A stretch of DNA of 43,480 nt, from the NCBI GenBank assembly GCA_018898455.1, contig JAHIJO010000224.1:1-43480 (forward strand), given 5' to 3'. The DNA comes from Verrucomicrobiota bacterium (GTDB taxonomy: Bacteria > Verrucomicrobiota > Kiritimatiellia > JAAZAB01). The translations under genes were made by a program, and so were the position numbers. Of the stretch, positions 40,699-43,480 are shown piece by piece. The notes beneath the pieces are model-generated. The model ran no database searches. It saw only the letters and a list, made by a program, of their open reading frames with translations, and was not told where the DNA came from. Within the stretch, counting starts at the first letter, position 1; the number at the start of each line of letters is the position of its first letter.

Positions 40699-42957
40699 TC
40701 ATTGACCGAACGGGTTGAACGTGATCGGTCCCACGAGGGAGTAGCCGTAGGTCGATAGTCTGAACCACCAGGCGCCGTCCGGAGCGATCAGACCCAAGTC
40801 TGTTTTCCCATCCCCGTCAAAGTCGTCGGCCACACCCGTGTATCCTGAAATACCTGGAAACGCAACGACTTTGGCTAACCCGACAGCGTAGCCCCGCGAG
40901 GAAAGCACAAATCCCCATTGCCCGCTGGTTTCGTGAAACAGCCCCAGGTCCGGCCGGCTGTCGCCGTCAAAGTCCTTAGCGAAAGCAATACAACCGGGGA
41001 CCCCAAAAGCGAGGGAGGCTTCCTGGCTGTAGCCACTCGCGGAAAGCAGTACCCGCCAGAGGCTGGTGTCCGTATGGTACAGGGTCGGATCGGCCTTGCC
41101 GTCGCCGTCAAAGTCCGCTGTCATAGCCTCGCTGCCTGCGCCACCGAACACGCCGCTTGCTTCCTGGCCCGTGGCGGAAAACCGGACCAGCCACGCGCCG
41201 TTGGTCTCGTGGTACAAGGCAAAATCGGTTTTCCCGTCGCCGTCGAAATCGCCCGCAACCGGCGCGTAGCCCGCGCCACCGAACGGGATAGTATAAGTGT
41301 TCGCATAGCCCTCGGTTGACGCGCGCGCCTGCCAAGTGCCGGATGAGGAATACACGGTCGGATCCAGTTTCCCGTCGCCGTCAAAGTCGCCCTTGGCCGG
41401 GTCGGCAGTAGCGTCTCCCAGCAGGAACGGACCAACGGTCTGGCCGGACCCATAGCCCACGGAGGAGAGCAGGAAGTACCAGGTCCCGGCCCGGTAGGCC
41501 AGGAAGTCGGCCTTGCCGTCGCCATCGTAATCGCCCGTGCCCGTCACGATCACCTCCGGCTTGGCGAACGGATAGAGCTTCAGGGTGACGAACGGGTTGG
41601 TGAAAGAGATGCCGGAGTCGGATCCGTAGATATCATCATAAGAGAGAGCATAGACGTGCCCCGCAATGCCGTAGCGGTGGAGAATTTGGCCATAATAGAA
41701 AATCGGGAATTCCGAGGTGCTGACGCCGTTCGTTCCCTGGTAGTATTTCGTGCTGTCCTTCCAATCTACCGTACCATTGTCAAGATGCATCACACCGCGG
41801 ACGATGGAAACCGGGATGGCCATGGCCACTGGGTCGGTGATCCAATAAGCGCTCGGGCCGGCCGGATAACCGTCCTGTCCGTAGAGGAGGTAACCCCAGT
41901 CGATGTTGTTTGGATCGGTGCTGGCGGCGCCGACATTATGCCACAACGCGGGCGAGTTTTTGAAGTCGGGATTGCCCCAGGAATTGCTTGGCCTCGGCAG
42001 AGACGGGACGGCGTAAGGGGTGGTCAGCGCGGCATCGGTATAGATCGCAAGGGTCAGCCCGTCCCCGCTCACTTTTCCATAATACGTTGCCGGATCGGAG
42101 GCGAGTTTGCTGGAAAAAGAAAATGTCCGGCCGGGCTTCCAGCAATGGTTGTTGACGTAATCATCCAGGAAATGGGTAAATGTCTGAGGCCGTAAATCGG
42201 TGGCATTGACATTGCCCAGGGCGGCGGCTTTCGGGGCAATGACGCGCACCACTTCACCCGTGGCATTCTTCACGATCAGCGCTTTGAAGATATCAGTGTT
42301 CCCGGAATGCTGTTCGCTGTCGGCCGGGGACGGGATCGCTTCGAACTGCTGGAAAATGGTTTCCGACGAATTGGTAATTCCCACCGTGACGGTCTCACCG
42401 CTGGTCCGGGTCGCGGTCAAGGTATAGGCCATGCTGAAAAAATCCACCCCGGTTGAGTTGATAAACCCGCCGCTGGAAAGATTGACCTCGAACTTGTCCC
42501 AGGGTATCGGGTTGGATGGTCCCATTTCGGGACCGGACGAGGTGAACCCGCCCATCTGGTCGAAATTTTTCCCAAAGCAAAAGTATAACCGGGAACTGCC
42601 CATGGCCGGGCAGGGAATCGTGGCGGTGCCGTCGCCGCTGTATGTCTTGAGCTGGGTCAAGGTCGCGGTCATGGTGGCCGTGTCCAGGGTGAAGGAAGGC
42701 ATCGCGACAAAGACATGATTGGCAAAATCAAGGTAACCCAGGGGGCTGGCGCAAATCATGATGAAATATACCTGGTCGTCAGAGTATCCGCTCTGGTTGA
42801 CCACCGTTAAATTCATGGCAACGGCCGGGGCGGCGAGGAGTGAATGGGGAATTGCGCCCGCTCCTAGAAGAATCAGGGACAGGACCATCGTTCTCAGGCA
42901 AAGGCGGGGATGACGGGGTGCGTTTAGTGCAGGATCAGAATGTTGGGAATGCATCAT
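40699..42957 (-). CDS. Exported GH64-like beta-1,3-glucanase with FG-GAP/VCBS-type repeats
   Basis: A 752-residue exported protein. The N-terminus has arginines and a hydrophobic run ('TMVLSLILLGAGAIPHSLLA') ending in AAPA, a signal peptide. Residues about 45-450 resemble GH64 thaumatin-like glucanases: 'NLTVVNQSGYSDDQVYFIMI', 'SRLYFCFGKNF', 'DFFSMAYTLTATRTSGE', 'FTHFLDDYVNNHCWKPGRTF', and near the end 'HVYALSYDDIYGSDSGISF'. From about 490 to the end come six FG-GAP/VCBS-type units, each with a Ca-binding 'DFDGDGK.D' loop (first 'GDYDGDGKADF', fifth altered to DFDGDSRPD), likely a beta-propeller. It probably degrades laminarin-like glucans. No strong ribosome site precedes ATG 42957/42954. 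Confidence 0.78.
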   Translation of the reverse strand: MMHSQHSDPALNAPRHPRLCLRTMVLSLILLGAGAIPHSLLAAPAVAMNLTVVNQSGYSDDQVYFIMICASPLGYLDFANHVFVAMPSFTLDTATMTATLTQLKTYSGDGTATIPCPAMGSSRLYFCFGKNFDQMGGFTSSGPEMGPSNPIPWDKFEVNLSSGGFINSTGVDFFSMAYTLTATRTSGETVTVGITNSSETIFQQFEAIPSPADSEQHSGNTDIFKALIVKNATGEVVRVIAPKAAALGNVNATDLRPQTFTHFLDDYVNNHCWKPGRTFSFSSKLASDPATYYGKVSGDGLTLAIYTDAALTTPYAVPSLPRPSNSWGNPDFKNSPALWHNVGAASTDPNNIDWGYLLYGQDGYPAGPSAYWITDPVAMAIPVSIVRGVMHLDNGTVDWKDSTKYYQGTNGVSTSEFPIFYYGQILHRYGIAGHVYALSYDDIYGSDSGISFTNPFVTLKLYPFAKPEVIVTGTGDYDGDGKADFLAYRAGTWYFLLSSVGYGSGQTVGPFLLGDATADPAKGDFDGDGKLDPTVYSSSGTWQARASTEGYANTYTIPFGGAGYAPVAGDFDGDGKTDFALYHETNGAWLVRFSATGQEASGVFGGAGSEAMTADFDGDGKADPTLYHTDTSLWRVLLSASGYSQEASLAFGVPGCIAFAKDFDGDSRPDLGLFHETSGQWGFVLSSRGYAVGLAKVVAFPGISGYTGVADDFDGDGKTDLGLIAPDGAWWFRLSTYGYSLVGPITFNPFGQ

Positions 42958-43480
42958 GGGAGTAGTCCAAATCTGTTAAGCTTGTTTTCGACTTCACCCC
43001 GCAGAATTGCCCTGCCCATGCAGGCGCTTTCACGGGGGAAAGGTAGCGGAACGGATACGCGAATACAAGCACGGCGCGGAATAAGTCCCGCCGGAATGGT
43101 TGCGGTCAAAATGCTCGCCGATGATTTGATAGCCCTGGCTCTTGCACAGGTTTCGACAGGCTTCCAGCTTGCCTCGGCGTAGCTATTCCAAAGCGTAGAC
43201 GGGTATCGGGACGAAGGTGGATAAAGGACAGCCCGTTTATGAGCCTGCTGATCCGACGGCATAATGTTTCGTATATTGTTCGTTAATAACGGTTTGCATA
43301 CGGGATGGTTATATTAGTGGTTATGGGAATAATCAAGGAAATAATGGAAACAAAATAAGGGCTTTGGGAGTGACAGGGGGATTTTCTCAGGCTCGACAGG
43401 AGGGGTAGGATGGAAGATGATGCCGACATTGAGTTGGCGGATAACCGATAGAAGATGGGGCGATATCTATTATCAGAAAA
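42958..43480. other. Right-end region without an intact gene
   Basis: No complete gene is supported. A minus-strand frame ending near 43034 reads 'KLEACRNLCKSQGYQIIGEH' then 'FDRNHSGGTYSA', which looks like real protein and faintly recalls the 'C....GW.....D...SG' part of serine recombinases, but it is short, bordered by an upstream stop, and has no start. From 43260 to the end the DNA is AT-rich; a promoter for a gene beyond the window is possible. Confidence 0.4.

Noticed and set aside
40918-41319. Long plus-strand frames opposite the FG-GAP repeats
   Set aside because: They mirror the repeated coding sequence of the minus-strand gene and have repetitive, gene-unlike composition.
42954-43262. 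A 102-codon minus-strand frame
   Set aside because: It reads a different frame from the protein-like fragment in the same segment and shows no family features.
1-43480. CRISPR arrays or cas genes
   Set aside because: No regularly spaced repeats of 20-40 bases and no recognisable Cas protein were seen.

Overview
The window looks like a chromosomal stretch from an uncultured bacterium, probably anaerobic and of the PVC type (Kiritimatiellota, Lentisphaerota, Planctomycetota or relatives). This is inferred from a cysteine-type sulfatase next to its radical-SAM maturase, large secreted proteins including a GH64-like beta-1,3-glucanase with FG-GAP repeats, and low-complexity intergenic repeats of the 'aatccaaaatcc / ttccgcattccg' kind. 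No marker gene fixes the taxon.

Positions 1-30996 are a dense defence and mobility island. In order: an AbiE type IV toxin-antitoxin operon (296-1896) bracketed by low-complexity repeats; a graveyard of gene remnants (response-regulator receiver, nucleotidyltransferase tail, 3'-truncated Orc1/Cdc6-like ATPase; 2310-3570); a minus-strand four-gene operon read from 10152 down to 3670 (HNH-like protein, unrecognised protein with some resemblance to DUF6361, two-HKD PLD-family nuclease, SNF2-like helicase with a large insertion); and a divergent control region at about 10153-10324.

From there a plus-strand run of tightly spaced genes reaches 25247: HTH protein, SNF2/RapA-like helicase, AlbA_2 plus ATP-binding-domain protein, DUF2130 coiled-coil protein, PHP plus SMC-like ATPase (TrlF/Ppl-like), type III Mod methyltransferase, DUF4062 plus ATP-binding-domain protein, and type III Res. 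McrB and McrC follow (25335-29155), then a large serine recombinase whose 3' end runs antisense into a tRNA-Asn gene (30955-31029). The tRNA marks the likely right edge and attachment site of the island.

To the right (31218-42957) the content changes to ordinary accessory genes: a receiver-Ser/Thr kinase fusion, a TPR-containing exported protein, a lipoprotein alpha/beta hydrolase, a Phd-VapC toxin-antitoxin pair, a DUF362 remnant, the sulfatase-anSME pair, and the exported GH64-like/FG-GAP protein.

The best candidates for undescribed systems are (a) the HNH/unknown/PLD/helicase operon and (b) the expanded type III restriction locus, in which a SNF2 helicase, DUF2130, PHP-SMC and two proteins with the same C-terminal ATP-binding module but different N-terminal domains are interleaved with mod and res. 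Pentapeptides resembling beta-clamp-binding motifs occur in the PLD protein, Mod and Res, and a 95-bp compound palindrome lies just before res. All functional statements are from reading the sequence; no database search was run.
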